Source: Amoebophrya sp. A120
Taxonomy: Eukaryota > Sar > Dinophyceae > Syndiniales > Amoebophryaceae
Assembly: GCA_905178155.1 (NCBI GenBank)
Contig: CAJINV010000017.1
Span: 1,403,290 to 1,467,289, forward strand
Direction of reading: 5' to 3'
DNA length: 64,000 nt
Under the pieces are notes generated by a model. That model did no database searches, was not told the DNA's origin, and worked only from the letters and a program-made list of their open reading frames with translations. Made by a program: the position numbers and the translations under genes. Positions 39,355 through 49,600 of this stretch are shown piece by piece; within the stretch, counting starts at the first letter, position 1, and every line of letters starts with the position of its first letter.

Positions 39355-41631
39355 ATGGCGACCTCTTCCTCCTCGAAAGTTTGTTATTACGAGCTCCTCG
39401 GTGTTTCCCGCAAAGCTGATGACGCCGAGTTGAAGACCTCCTACCGCAAGCTCGCGCTCCGTTTCCACCCGGACAAGGCGCCGCAGAACAACTTGACAAA
39501 TGAGGAGGCGACGCAGCGGTTCCAGGCACTGAACGAAGCGTACGCAACTCTGTCCGACCCGCAGGAGCGCGCGTGGTACGACGCGCACAGGGAACAAATA
39601 TTGTATGGGGACGATGACGACAACGAAAATGGCGTGGACCCGTTTGAAAAGCAGCTGAATTTGTGGAGTTACTTCCGCTCCAGCTGCTTCCAGGGGTTTT
39701 CCGACACGGATCCAAAAGGATTTTTCATCGTGTACGAGGAATTGTTCCGGAAAATCGACATTGCGGAACAGGACTACTACTCGGATGACAGTGAAGAGGA
39801 AGAGGGGAACAATTCTAGTTCATCGTCGAGTAACCCAAATAATAAAGGGAATAACAACAACAAGAATAAATCCGCAGCTAGCTCTTCCAAAAAAAACACT
39901 TTCGCGCCTGCTTTCGGCAAATCCGGCGATGATTGGGCGAGTAGCACTTCCAAATTCTACTCCCACTGGCAGAACTTCGCGACGAAAAGGCCTTTTGGTC
40001 ACGCGGACAAGTACAACCCAAATGAGGCGCCGAATCGGAAAGTGAGAAGATTGATCGAGCAGGAGAACAAGAAGTTGCGGCAAGCAGCGAGGCAGGAGTA
40101 CAATGAGAAGGTGCGGAAATTGGTGGGTATTTGTATGCGCCGGGACCCGAGATTTGAGCAGTTTGAGAAGGAGAAAGCAAAGAAACAAAGGGAAAAAACG
40201 GAGAAGTTCGAGAAACAGCAGCAACTGGATTTAGAGAGGAAAAAAGCGGCGAGATTAGCGGCGAAACAAGAGGAGATTGAACGGTGGGAAGAGGCGGAGA
40301 GGTTATTGCGGGAGCAGGAAGAGAAGTACGGTGGAGGTCTTTTATCCGGTAATGAGGTAGCTACAGACCCAGATGATGTTCAATGTCGCAATGCAAGTCG
40401 GACGCCGCGAGAGGAACAAGACGAACAAGACGCGGACAATTCCCCAGCACCGCAGGTGTTCGTGTGCGAGCTCTGCCGCAAGAATTTCAAGACGGAAAAC
40501 CAGTTCTCGGCCCATTGCAAGTCGAAGAAGCATTTGCAAGCGGTTGCGGCCATGATGGAGGCGGTGGAGAGCAGTGAGGGGGAATTAGTGGAGGACGACG
40601 AAGACGATGCTCCAATGGACGACGAGGATTCTGACACGTCGGAAGAAGCTGCTGTAGAGAGGCAGCAAGTAGGAGAACAGCGGCATGACGATGACGAAGA
40701 CCCCGATGACAAAAGCTCTGCACCAGCGAGCCCCAGTTCTTCCCAACCGTCACCAGAGAAAAATCGCAGAAAAAGTAGAAGGCAAAGCACATCTAGCAAA
40801 GGTAGTTCGCGGTCTGGGACTCGGAGGAGGAAGGACAGCAAGACAACGGAACAAGATTCATCTGACGAGAGCAGCGACGACGATGCATTCTTGTCTAGGT
40901 TTGCGAACCTGAAAACGAAGCAGAACAGCTGCAAGGCTAAGAACGTAGACGCAGCCAGTGACGTTGATGATGAGGTTGATGAGGAGGCTGAGGACAGCCA
41001 AGAGCCTTCATGTAAGAAGAATCTGAATTTCAGCCCTTCGAACCGTTCACGCGCTGCTGGCCAAGACGCGGGAGAAAGCAGTCCACCTGCGGTTGCAGCA
41101 AAAGCAGAAAACGACACTTCAGGTCTCGACAAAAGTAGCGAAGCTGCAGGCAACAAGAACGATGCAGTCCCAGCAAGCGTAATCGACAAAATATCGTCGC
41201 CAGCGGACGCCAAAGACAGCGACGACGCAGGCGATGTTGAAGATGTTCCGAATGGTAACGAAGGGGACAATGTTGAAACTTCACTACCACCAACCGACGA
41301 CACGACTAAGAAAGAAAAGCGTAAGCGCCGGCGCGCAAAACCTCCCGATGATGGTGCAGCAAATAACCCGACCCACCGGTCCGTCCCCGCGCAGTCTGGA
41401 GACAGTTGGCCGGAGGCGGCTGCGTCAGCCGTGATCCTCTGTGCGTACTGCCGACAAACGTTTTCGACAAAAAACAAGCTCTTTGACCATCTGAAGAAAA
41501 ATCCGACGCACATGGCGCTGAAAACCAACGCGTCCGCGAACTCGAAAAAGAATCACGACGCGATGCTGGCGAATTTTGGGGTCGGAAATGGTGGGGGGAA
41601 GAAGGAGAATAACAAGAGGGGGAATAGGTGA
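39355..41631 (+). CDS. DNAJC21: JJJ1/DNAJC21-type J-domain protein with two C2H2 zinc fingers
   Basis: 758 codons, start context agcgaccATGg. The order of parts is that of JJJ1/DNAJC21, the Hsp70 co-chaperone that acts in late cytoplasmic maturation of the 60S ribosomal subunit. There is a J-domain at 9-75 ([23 protein letters not shown] at 38-40, [20 protein letters not shown]). Then a [19 protein letters not shown] block with VYEELFRKI. Then an [20 protein letters not shown] segment and a basic helical region with [16 protein letters not shown]. Then a first zinc finger at about 368-396 ([20 protein letters not shown]) and a second at about 692-720 ([20 protein letters not shown]). Acidic and Ser-rich stretches separate these, longer than in yeast Jjj1. 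No introns are seen. Confidence 0.92.
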   Translation: MATSSSSKVCYYELLGVSRKADDAELKTSYRKLALRFHPDKAPQNNLTNEEATQRFQALNEAYATLSDPQERAWYDAHREQILYGDDDDNENGVDPFEKQLNLWSYFRSSCFQGFSDTDPKGFFIVYEELFRKIDIAEQDYYSDDSEEEEGNNSSSSSSNPNNKGNNNNKNKSAASSSKKNTFAPAFGKSGDDWASSTSKFYSHWQNFATKRPFGHADKYNPNEAPNRKVRRLIEQENKKLRQAARQEYNEKVRKLVGICMRRDPRFEQFEKEKAKKQREKTEKFEKQQQLDLERKKAARLAAKQEEIERWEEAERLLREQEEKYGGGLLSGNEVATDPDDVQCRNASRTPREEQDEQDADNSPAPQVFVCELCRKNFKTENQFSAHCKSKKHLQAVAAMMEAVESSEGELVEDDEDDAPMDDEDSDTSEEAAVERQQVGEQRHDDDEDPDDKSSAPASPSSSQPSPEKNRRKSRRQSTSSKGSSRSGTRRRKDSKTTEQDSSDESSDDDAFLSRFANLKTKQNSCKAKNVDAASDVDDEVDEEAEDSQEPSCKKNLNFSPSNRSRAAGQDAGESSPPAVAAKAENDTSGLDKSSEAAGNKNDAVPASVIDKISSPADAKDSDDAGDVEDVPNGNEGDNVETSLPPTDDTTKKEKRKRRRAKPPDDGAANNPTHRSVPAQSGDSWPEAAASAVILCAYCRQTFSTKNKLFDHLKKNPTHMALKTNASANSKKNHDAMLANFGVGNGGGKKENNKRGNR

Positions 41632-42047
41632 CAGTGGAGAAGATGAAATTCTCGTCGGCTGAGCGGTATCACTATCGCTTCAACTGCTCCAACTGCTACT
41701 AAAAGAGTTCAAAAAAACTATGTTGGAGACGCAGAGTAGGAGTATGAGAACCGGCATGTCGCACTTCGCCTAAGCATACTGATTGTACAACGACGGACCA
41801 ACGACATGATCAACAGAATTGACTACAAACTGGGCGTAGTAGTCAGTAGAACGAGAACTTCCTTGTGCTCGCGTTCGTCGAGCTATCGGGAATAGTATAA
41901 TTAGTGTGTTCCAAAAATTCAAGAAAAGGCAGTGCTCGTGTTCCTGCATACGATGTGCCATCCGGCAGTCGACACGCTTTTGTCTTGATCATCCTTGTTG
42001 TATCGTTTCAGTGTGTCAAACTCATGAGCATCCATGATCTTGAATGA
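41632..42047. other. Intergenic spacer
   Basis: About 0.4 kb between the J-protein gene and the left flank of the retrotransposon. Nothing is recognised in it. Confidence 0.6.
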
Positions 42048-42063
42048 ATTAGATCACTCTTTC
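42048..42063. repeat. Putative target-site duplication, left copy
   Basis: The 16-bp sequence ATTAGATCACTCTTTC is identical to 54272-54287 at the other side of the retrotransposon. It is followed directly by the TTTC-repeat tail of the element. Confidence 0.65.
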
Positions 42064-42098
42064 TTTCTTTCTTTCTTTCTTACCATGCCCGGGCATGG
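42059..42098. repeat. (TTTC)n microsatellite and perfect 16-bp palindrome
   Basis: TTTC units run from about 42059 to 42081. The palindrome CCATGCCCGGGCATGG follows at 42083-42098. Read on the minus strand this gives a hairpin and then a (GAAA)n tail, the kind of simple-repeat end seen on several LINE families. The first copies overlap the putative target duplication. Confidence 0.7.
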
Positions 42099-42554
42099 CT
42101 TCAAATGTTCAAGGCCCTAAAAGTTCCGTTGCAATCCCAATTTCTTCTTTCTCGATTTGATCTCGCAATAAGACAACAGCTGAGCATGAACAACTTGTGA
42201 ATTATAAGATCTAGGACGTTGAAGATAAAAATTTAATACAACAACAAGCTCTGTAAAACAAAACAAAACAATCATCTATTTCTTCAAAAAAAATAAATCA
42301 TCTGAAAATAGTCTTCTTGTGCTGCAAATTCGATGGAATTTCCGTTGTATGAATTCTGTAATGCGCAAATCTATATTGAAAAGGAAAAAGTAGAGAGTCT
42401 AGATTTCAAGACTTTCTATGTCAGCAGGATAAATTTTTAATTTTTATCCTTTCAAAAAGCAAGTATGATTTCGTCTAAGTCTCAGCATCGATTTTTTTTT
42501 TTCTTCTGATCGATTTCACAGTCTATTTCTGACCTTCGCACACCTTTTCCATCC

Positions 42555-45500
42555 TCAAATCCACCCTGCCGTGCCCCGATTCGCATTGCCACCTTGGTCG
42601 TCCCCAAGCCACCCGGTCCGCCCGTTGGCCGCGTCATGTCGGTTGACCTGGGGATTTTGTGGGGGACGAGCACCGGGACCAGCATGATATTGTTGCATTC
42701 CATGCCATGCAGCGCCGCAGGGATAAAGAGTAGAATTATACCTGTTGGGGTGCCCCCCGCCCTGGGGCACCCGCTCTGGGATGGTGCCTGGGTGCCGGCC
42801 GCAAGTGCTCGCCGTCCACGACGCGTGCGGCCACCAAGTCCGTGTCGGAGGAGCACCGCGCTGGATGTAGTGGTTGCGCCATGGACCGGATGGGGCTGAC
42901 GTGCTCCGACCTGTGTCGCCCTTCGTCCACCGATGGGTGGTGGCCCTCCTGCCGGCATGTTCGTGTGGTGAGACCGAGCGGTTTGTGTAGGGAGGGTGGA
43001 CCTGGATGTTGTGGAGGGGAGAGGGAGCGACGACACCACCAAGGGATCCATGCATTCCATACCAACAAGCAACAGAATATTGAGGGTTGGAATTATACCT
43101 GTTCGGGGGGCCCCCACCATGGGGCGCCCCCGATCTTGTCTCGCGTAAATGTGCGCCGTTTCGCCTCGCCGTAGCGTGCAGCCGGCGTCGTGCTCCGGTG
43201 GGTGTCCCAAAGTGGCCATCTCCAGCAGGTCGTGGTTGGGTGGAACCGTGCAAATCGGTCGAGGGGCACGTGGGTTCTGAGTCGATGTGGTTTCCGGGCA
43301 GTAGGGGTAGGCTCTGGTGCGGCTGGTAAGTGACCTGTGTGGTCGAGGGGAGAGCAACAACGGCCAAAGGAGGACACTGTAACACGTCAAGTCCCAACGA
43401 ATGATGCGCATCAATGACATGATAACTATACCTGTTCGGGCACCCCCCACCTGGAGGTGCCCGGGTCGGTGTCTCGCGTGGGTTCGTAGGGTTTGATTGC
43501 TCCGGCGATGTAGAGCATGTCCAGCTGGTGGGGTACGCCGCCGGGTGGTGCGGGTGAGCGTGTGCTTGGGCTGGGGTACAGGGCCTTGACCAAGATGCTC
43601 TGCTCGACTGTAGATGGGCGGCATGGGGTGCCGGGCGGGAGTCGCGTTGCGGCGGTTTCTGTACAGGGATATAATGAGCGAGGGAGGCCGGGTCTTGTGG
43701 AACGTGCAAAAAATTCCTGATGTTCATCGCATTGCTAGTTTCTGTGGGCAAGCAAGCATAACAATAAGAATACCGGTCAGGACCCCCCCACGCCCCCTCC
43801 ACAGCCCCGCGCCCGCGGTAGTGTGTTTGGGGGGGAGAAAGCGGTGGGCGGAGTCCTGGTGGCGCTTTGTTTGCGCTGAAAAGTTCGGCCCCGGCATTGC
43901 GTTGTTGCGTCTCGTCCTCGGTGTCGCTGTCCCAGTCTGCATCGTCATCGAGCTCCCCGCCCGGCTGTAGCGCGCGTCGCAGCAACCTGATGAACTCGAT
44001 GCCCCAGCACGGGTCCTCCTGCAGTGCCGCGGACCGGAATTCGCCCGGGTTGGACGGGTCTACCACCCGGAGGCTCTGAAGGGCCGGGCACTCCTGTACC
44101 AAGTGCGCTGTCGTTGCTGCCGGTGGGCTCTGTGTCCGCCCTTGACAAAACGGGCAGGCGTAGTCTCTACCGGTTATGTCCGAAACCAGCAGGCCCATCC
44201 TTGCCGCGTTGTAGGCGACTTCGTCCGCCCTCGTCGCGTGCGCCACGCTGTCTATCGGGTTTGCCGCGAAGTTGGACACCTGGCGGAGTGTCACGCAGGT
44301 CTTGGACCCTCCTGTCTGTTTTCCCCTGTCCTGCAGCTCCTTCTTTTTCTGTTGCCGCAGGGACCTCGCGACTTCCCGCTTGGCCTGCCTGTGCGTGACC
44401 CTCGCACCGACTTCGGTGTAGTCGGTTTGCTCCCTGGCCATGGTCGCGAGCTTGTCCGCGACCTCGTTGCCGTCGACGACCTTCCTGTGCGACTTTGTGA
44501 ACACCAGCGACAGGTGTCCCGCGGGTCCTAGTTTCTCTAGGGCGTCCCGTAGTGTTTCGTAGAGCAGCAGGTCACTGCCGTCCCGAATTCTTGGGTTTTG
44601 GAGCGCCTCGAGATTGGACTGCGAGTCTGTGACCACGACCGCTGTGCGGACTTCCCCTGCCGGTCTCTCTGCTACGGTGGCCAGGGCCCCCAGCAGGGCT
44701 GCTCGCTCCGCGTCGAACGAGTCCCCGTAGGACGTTGTTGCCCAGCCGTACTCTCTGTACCTGTCCCACGCGTCTTCGACCACGGCCGCGGCACATTGGA
44801 AGTCCTTGACTGAACCGTCCGTGTACAGCGAGACGTCTGCCGCTGTGGTGAGTTGTCGCAACTCCTCGTCCGTCGTTCCGGTTGTGCGGACCGTTAGCCT
44901 CCCGGCTTCTTTTGCGGCGTGTACTGTGCTCAGGCCGTTCTGCGGGAGTGCCCCGGGTTCCGCTAGAACCTCGCACCCCTCCGGTAGCGCCGAAGCCCGT
45001 AGCGCGTCGGCTGCCGCCGTCACCCAGTCGACCTGCCCCGCTGCCGCTTCGACCTGCTCTCGCAGCGGGTCCGTTTTCTCCCTCGACATGCCACGCGCTA
45101 GCAACGCGGCAGCTTCTTCCTTTGCCAGGTTTTCGAGTGGTTGGAGTCCTGCCTCATGCAATGCACAGTCGCCGTTCGTTGTCCTCGGGAGCCCTAGTAT
45201 GCTCCTGGCCGCCTGCTTGTGGAACCTGTCGAGCTCCTGCTTGCACTTTTGTGGTAGTGCGAAGTAGTACGAGCCGAGGCCGTACCGGACTAAGCTTTCA
45301 CAGAATAAACGGCAGAAGACTCGGACATCTGCTGTGCGTGTCCACGGGAGCCGCGCGAGTGCCCGCACCGCTACCATGCGGCGCCGCAACTTTCCTAGCA
45401 TTTTCTCGGTGTGCTTGCGAAATCTCATTTCGCGGTCTAGCGTGATGCCTAGGAATTTTGGATGCGACTCATACGGCAGCTCGGTGCCCGCTCCGCTGTG

Positions 45501-46646
45501 CGTGTACAACTTCAGCTCCTTCTCCTCTTGTTGGAACACCCGCTGGAGCACCGTCAGTGTGCACTTCGTGGGTGAAAGCGACATGTTGTTCCGCCGGCAC
45601 CAGTCGTGTAACCGGTCCAGCGCCGCCTGTAGCTTTCTCTCTGCTTCTTCGGGATCATCGTACTCGACCGAGATTGCGAGGTCGTCCATGTACAAGAAGA
45701 CCTCGCATCCCGTGCCCTCCAATACTTCCGCGAGCTCGAAAAAGTCGCAGAAAACCGTGGGCCCGATGACCGTCCCCTGTGGTACTCCTTGCGGGATTTT
45801 GTGCACCTCGCTTCGCCCTCCTGCGTACTCGACGACCCTTGTGCGGTCGCCGCAAAAATTCCGCGTCCACCTGACTAGCAACGCGTGTTCTGCTCTTTTG
45901 TCCTCCGGGAGGCGCGCGCCATTCTTTAACGCGTGGCGCGCGTACTTGTGCCTGTTCACTCGGTCGAAAGCGGTCTCCAGGTCGATCAGCACCAAAGCTC
46001 TGCGCTTGCCGGCGCGGAACGTCTTCTGTGCCCTCGCGGAGAGCGTAGCGACGTGCTCCGCCGCCCCTCGGTGCTTGCAGTCGCCGTACTGCAGGTGGGA
46101 GCGCACGGGGGTCCCTGCTTGTGCAAACAGCAGCCTTGTGCGGTTTTGGACGCATCGCTCTAACAACTTGGCCAGGATTGGCGTCAAAGCTACTGGGCGG
46201 TAGGAGCTCGGTTTGTCGACCGGTTTGGACGGCTTCAGCAGTGGCTTCAGCAGCTCCCGCTTCAGAGTTTGCGGTGTTCCCCCTGTGTTCACACAGTCGG
46301 AGAAAAAACCGCGAAGGAACTTTTTTCCTGCTGTGGGCAAGTTCTTAAACTGTGGCCCCTTTAGCCCGTCCGGGCCCCCCGCCGACGTTGACGACTGCGA
46401 GACCAGTGCTGCTTCTATCTCGTCGAGCGTGAACTCGATCCGTGTGCTTGGCTTTATCTCCTCGTTGAAGATTTTCTCGGCTTCTCTTTTCGCGGTCTGC
46501 TCCTCTGCTTCGTCTAACGTCGGCAAGGAGGCGTAGTGCTTTGCGAAGACCGTCGGCAGCCCTGTGGCATGGGACTCGCCCCCGAACTTTAGCACTTTGG
46601 CCGCCCCCGTGACCGGTCTGCCGCCCGCTTCGAGTTCTCGCAACAG
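42555..46646 (-). CDS. Retrotransposon ORF2, 3' part: reverse transcriptase, RNase H, zinc knuckle
   Basis: Continues the endonuclease frame directly after the TAG at 46647-46649. There is no ATG before the catalytic core; the first Met codon is that of the YMDD box (45681-45692). RT parts: PSSYRPVALTPILAKLLE, VLIDLETAFDRVNRH (motif A Asp), IPQGVPQGTVIGP, FLYMDDLAIS (motif C) and PKFLGITLDR. The RNase H part has SLYTDGSVKD, ERAALLGAL, VTDSQSNLEAL and KSHRKVVDGNEVADKLA, so the D-E-D and distal residues are present. Then comes a CxxC-H-C knuckle (CPFCQG, then TTAHLVQEC). The last 350 codons run through hairpin-bearing repeats and are probably not a conserved domain. It cannot be expressed alone with a functional RT unless the TAG is read through or it starts at a non-ATG codon. 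Confidence 0.85.
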   Translation of the reverse strand: MLRELEAGGRPVTGAAKVLKFGGESHATGLPTVFAKHYASLPTLDEAEEQTAKREAEKIFNEEIKPSTRIEFTLDEIEAALVSQSSTSAGGPDGLKGPQFKNLPTAGKKFLRGFFSDCVNTGGTPQTLKRELLKPLLKPSKPVDKPSSYRPVALTPILAKLLERCVQNRTRLLFAQAGTPVRSHLQYGDCKHRGAAEHVATLSARAQKTFRAGKRRALVLIDLETAFDRVNRHKYARHALKNGARLPEDKRAEHALLVRWTRNFCGDRTRVVEYAGGRSEVHKIPQGVPQGTVIGPTVFCDFFELAEVLEGTGCEVFLYMDDLAISVEYDDPEEAERKLQAALDRLHDWCRRNNMSLSPTKCTLTVLQRVFQQEEKELKLYTHSGAGTELPYESHPKFLGITLDREMRFRKHTEKMLGKLRRRMVAVRALARLPWTRTADVRVFCRLFCESLVRYGLGSYYFALPQKCKQELDRFHKQAARSILGLPRTTNGDCALHEAGLQPLENLAKEEAAALLARGMSREKTDPLREQVEAAAGQVDWVTAAADALRASALPEGCEVLAEPGALPQNGLSTVHAAKEAGRLTVRTTGTTDEELRQLTTAADVSLYTDGSVKDFQCAAAVVEDAWDRYREYGWATTSYGDSFDAERAALLGALATVAERPAGEVRTAVVVTDSQSNLEALQNPRIRDGSDLLLYETLRDALEKLGPAGHLSLVFTKSHRKVVDGNEVADKLATMAREQTDYTEVGARVTHRQAKREVARSLRQQKKKELQDRGKQTGGSKTCVTLRQVSNFAANPIDSVAHATRADEVAYNAARMGLLVSDITGRDYACPFCQGRTQSPPAATTAHLVQECPALQSLRVVDPSNPGEFRSAALQEDPCWGIEFIRLLRRALQPGGELDDDADWDSDTEDETQQRNAGAELFSANKAPPGLRPPLSPPQTHYRGRGAVEGAWGGPDRYSYCYACLPTETSNAMNIRNFLHVPQDPASLAHYIPVQKPPQRDSRPAPHAAHLQSSRASWSRPCTPAQAHAHPHHPAAYPTSWTCSTSPEQSNPTNPRETPTRAPPGGGCPNRYSYHVIDAHHSLGLDVLQCPPLAVVALPSTTQVTYQPHQSLPLLPGNHIDSEPTCPSTDLHGSTQPRPAGDGHFGTPTGARRRLHATARRNGAHLRETRSGAPHGGGPPNRYNSNPQYSVACWYGMHGSLGGVVAPSPLHNIQVHPPYTNRSVSPHEHAGRRATTHRWTKGDTGRSTSAPSGPWRNHYIQRGAPPTRTWWPHASWTASTCGRHPGTIPERVPQGGGHPNRYNSTLYPCGAAWHGMQQYHAGPGARPPQNPQVNRHDAANGRTGWLGDDQGGNANRGTAGWI
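42735..43800 (-). repeat. Tandem hairpin-bearing repeats near the retrotransposon 3' end
   Basis: Four diverged units have anchors at 42735 and 43092 (ATTATACCTGTT), 43425 (ACTATACCTGTT) and 43764 (AAGAATACCGGT), spaced 357, 333 and 339 bp. In the first three the anchor is followed by a GC hairpin, for example GGGTGCCCC with GGGGCACCC across the CCGCCCT loop at 42748-42774. In the fourth it is followed by a C-run. The third also shares the flank TCTCGCGT with the second. On the minus strand each codes for a motif like GGGxPNRY, since the reading frame stays open through all of them. Confidence 0.75.
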
Positions 46647-49600
46647 CTAGAAAGCGCCGCTCGTTGTTGCCTGCGCCTTCTCTGCTTTCTCCCGGAACTG
46701 CTTGCGCCGCCTCTCGTTCTCTGCCTCCCGCACGGCCCTGTTTGCTCGCTTCGTCTCCTTCTGCCAGCGGGCTCGCTCGTCCCCGACCTGTGCTGCGTGA
46801 GCCCGGCGGGCGCATTCGTTTCGGCGAACGATTGCGGCCTCGAGCTCCGTGGGCTCGTGGTGCTTCCTTCGTGGCCTCACTTTCTTGGGGTTCACCGAGA
46901 CCCTCGGAACGGCCTTGGCGGTCGCCGCTACTACTGCTTTGCGAAACAGCTCGGCCTGCTTGGTCAGCGGCGTCTCCTCCGTCGGTGTGTTGGCGGTTAG
47001 GAAATTCGTGAACTCCTCGCGGTACAGGTCCCAGTCGGCTCGCTCGAATACCAGCTTCGTTTGCTTCCGCGTTACTACTGTTTCGTTTTCCTCTGACAGG
47101 GACTCGACGACCTGGGTCGGTGTTGGTAGCTGCGGGCCTGCGAAGAACGACTGCACCAAGGGAACCGCGGCGACCCAGCTCGTCACCCACTTCCCTAGCC
47201 GAAAGCCCCGGGGCTCGGTCGCCTTGTTGTTTGCTTGCGCCTTCTTTTCCTTTCTCTGCTTTCTGCGCGCCGCTCCGCTCGTTTTTGACGGCGCTTCGCC
47301 CTGTTGCCGGCCTTGCGCGCCTGCTGTGCCGCCCCCTCCGAAGAGGGAACCGCCGGCCCCTTTTTTGCCTGTTGCGCTGGTTCTCCCCGCGCCTGCTGCT
47401 TCTTCTCTTTTGCCTGTCTGGTGTGCAGAGCCGCTGCCCGCGGCGCTGCTCGTGCTGTTGCTGCTTGCCCCCTGGGCTCCTGCCCTCGCCGCCTTCTGCG
47501 GGATGCAGAAAACCAGCGCGCTGTGGTCGCTCGCTAGTGGTACTACTGCCGGGCCGTTTGGCTGCACGGCATATGCCCGCGCTGCTAGTGAGTCAGACAT
47601 CAATAGCCAGTCCGGACTGGTTTCCGAGCTGGGTCGCGTTGGCGTCTCCCGGTTCGCGAATGTTGCGAGGCCTTGGTCTAGTGCAAACTGTTCTACGTCG
47701 CTTCCTCTTTGGTCGTCCCGCTCCGCCGGTGGGAAAACTACTGCGCTGTGGCCGTTGACATCCCAGCTGAGAAAGACCTCGTCCCCGTTCTTGCCCTTCG
47801 GCAGTGGCAGTCCCTTCGCGCCGGGGGCGGTGTACACTGCTGCACCTGTGAAAGCTGCGTTCTTCGCTGTGCCACTGTAGACGTGTGCGGCTGCTAGGTT
47901 GTGCCGACCTCCTTCTTTCGTGTTCCACTGAAAGCCGTCCTTCGCGTCTTCTGCCTTTGCGTTTTTGTGCGCTACGACGGCGGCGCCCCCGTATGTGGCG
48001 TTTCCGCCGCTGCCTGACGTTGCGGGGGAGAACGATACCAGCACGAACTCGTCTCCCAACAAGCGCACGAACTCGCCAAACTCTTCTTCTGTTTCGCACC
48101 AGTGTTCCTGCAGGAAGATGAGGGAGCTGTCTACCCCCCGGACCAACCTCCGCAGGCCTGGCGCTTTTGCTGCTTTCGCTTTTTCTGAACGGACGCTCTG
48201 GCAGTTCCACTGCACTCCTACCTCTCCGGCCCATTCGGTTCGGGGTGGGAGGTCCGGAATGGCGAAGTCTAAGGTCACCTCTCGTGGCGCCTCCTGGACG
48301 TAGCCCGCCTTGTAGTGGGACATCTGCGCCGGGCCCCCGCCGGTGTGTATCCCCCGCGGGTAGGCTGGCAGCATCACGCGCGTGACTTCCGGGTGCTCTT
48401 CTGCGGCATGGCTCAACATACCCTTCAGAGCGTTGACCCGCCCTACCTGGTAAACCCTGTTGGCGTTTGGGTCTTCCCGGCAGATCGTGCACTCGTACCG
48501 CTTGTCCGGCGTCCCTTTTTCCGGCGTAATGTCGTGGCAGAGAAGTTCCGTCGTCTTGTCGAAGCGATGGCTGCAGGGCGCTGTTAGTGGCCTGCCCCAC
48601 GCGTCCGCGCTGTCTTCCTTCGCCTGTTCGTCCTGGGACGGCGCTGGGCGTGCCGGCCTGCTGCTGCTACTGCTGCTGCTCGTTGCCCCCGCGTTCGGCT
48701 GCTGTTGCCTCTGTTCTCGCTGCTCGAGCCTTTGCCTCCCCGCAATTGCTTCCGGGCTGTCTTCGCCGTAGAAACGCTCCCGGACCTGTTGCTCCGTCAA
48801 GACGCCTCTGTTGACGAGGCTCCGCTTGCTCTCCCCCGGCATCAGGTCGACGGCGCCGTTCCTGTGGGTGCGTGTCCACATGATGTCGTCCTCGTCCTCC
48901 ACCTGTACGAAAGCGGTGCTTACGCCCCTCAGCGTGTTGCTGGGGTGAAGCCTCGGCGTTTTGTTTCTCTTTTTTTCCCTCTCCTGCGCCGGTCTCGCGG
49001 GCGGCTCGTGCCTCTGCTCCTCTCTTTGGTCTGCTCTTCTTTGCGACGCCTGTCGTTCTGTCTCGCGGCCGCCGGCTCCTTGTGCCGCCGCCTGGCCTGT
49101 GGCTTTTGTTCCTTTTCCCTTTAGCTTTGCCGGAGGGTTGACGAGGTCATTGAACCTGGTGGACACACTGTCTACCGCTTCTGTGACCGTGTGCACCGCT
49201 GCTGCGACGTCCGCCGCCGCGCTCAGCAGACCGAAGCCCGTGTTCTGTGCCAACTGCCTGAGCAGCGCGGCCGTTTCGCCGCTTCGGCCGTCCCCCTCTC
49301 CACGCCTTTCTTTCTCGCGCTCTGTGCCCCGGCTTTCGGTGGCGGCCGGCGGGGTGCTTTTTTCCTCTTTTTCGGCATCCCCTGCTTCTTGCAAGCGCTC
49401 TGCTTTTTCGCAGTGCGTGTGCCAGGGGCTGCGTCTGCCTGTGGCGCGGTCATACACCAACAAAGCGAGCGCGGCACTAAAGGTCAGCAACATGGCGTCG
49501 AAGACGTGTGCCGTCGTTGCGACCTGGGCCCCCAGGCGGAGGAGGTGTTCCTCGTCCAGGGTCAACGCCAGGCCCCTGGCGAGTTTGTCTTCTATCCGCC

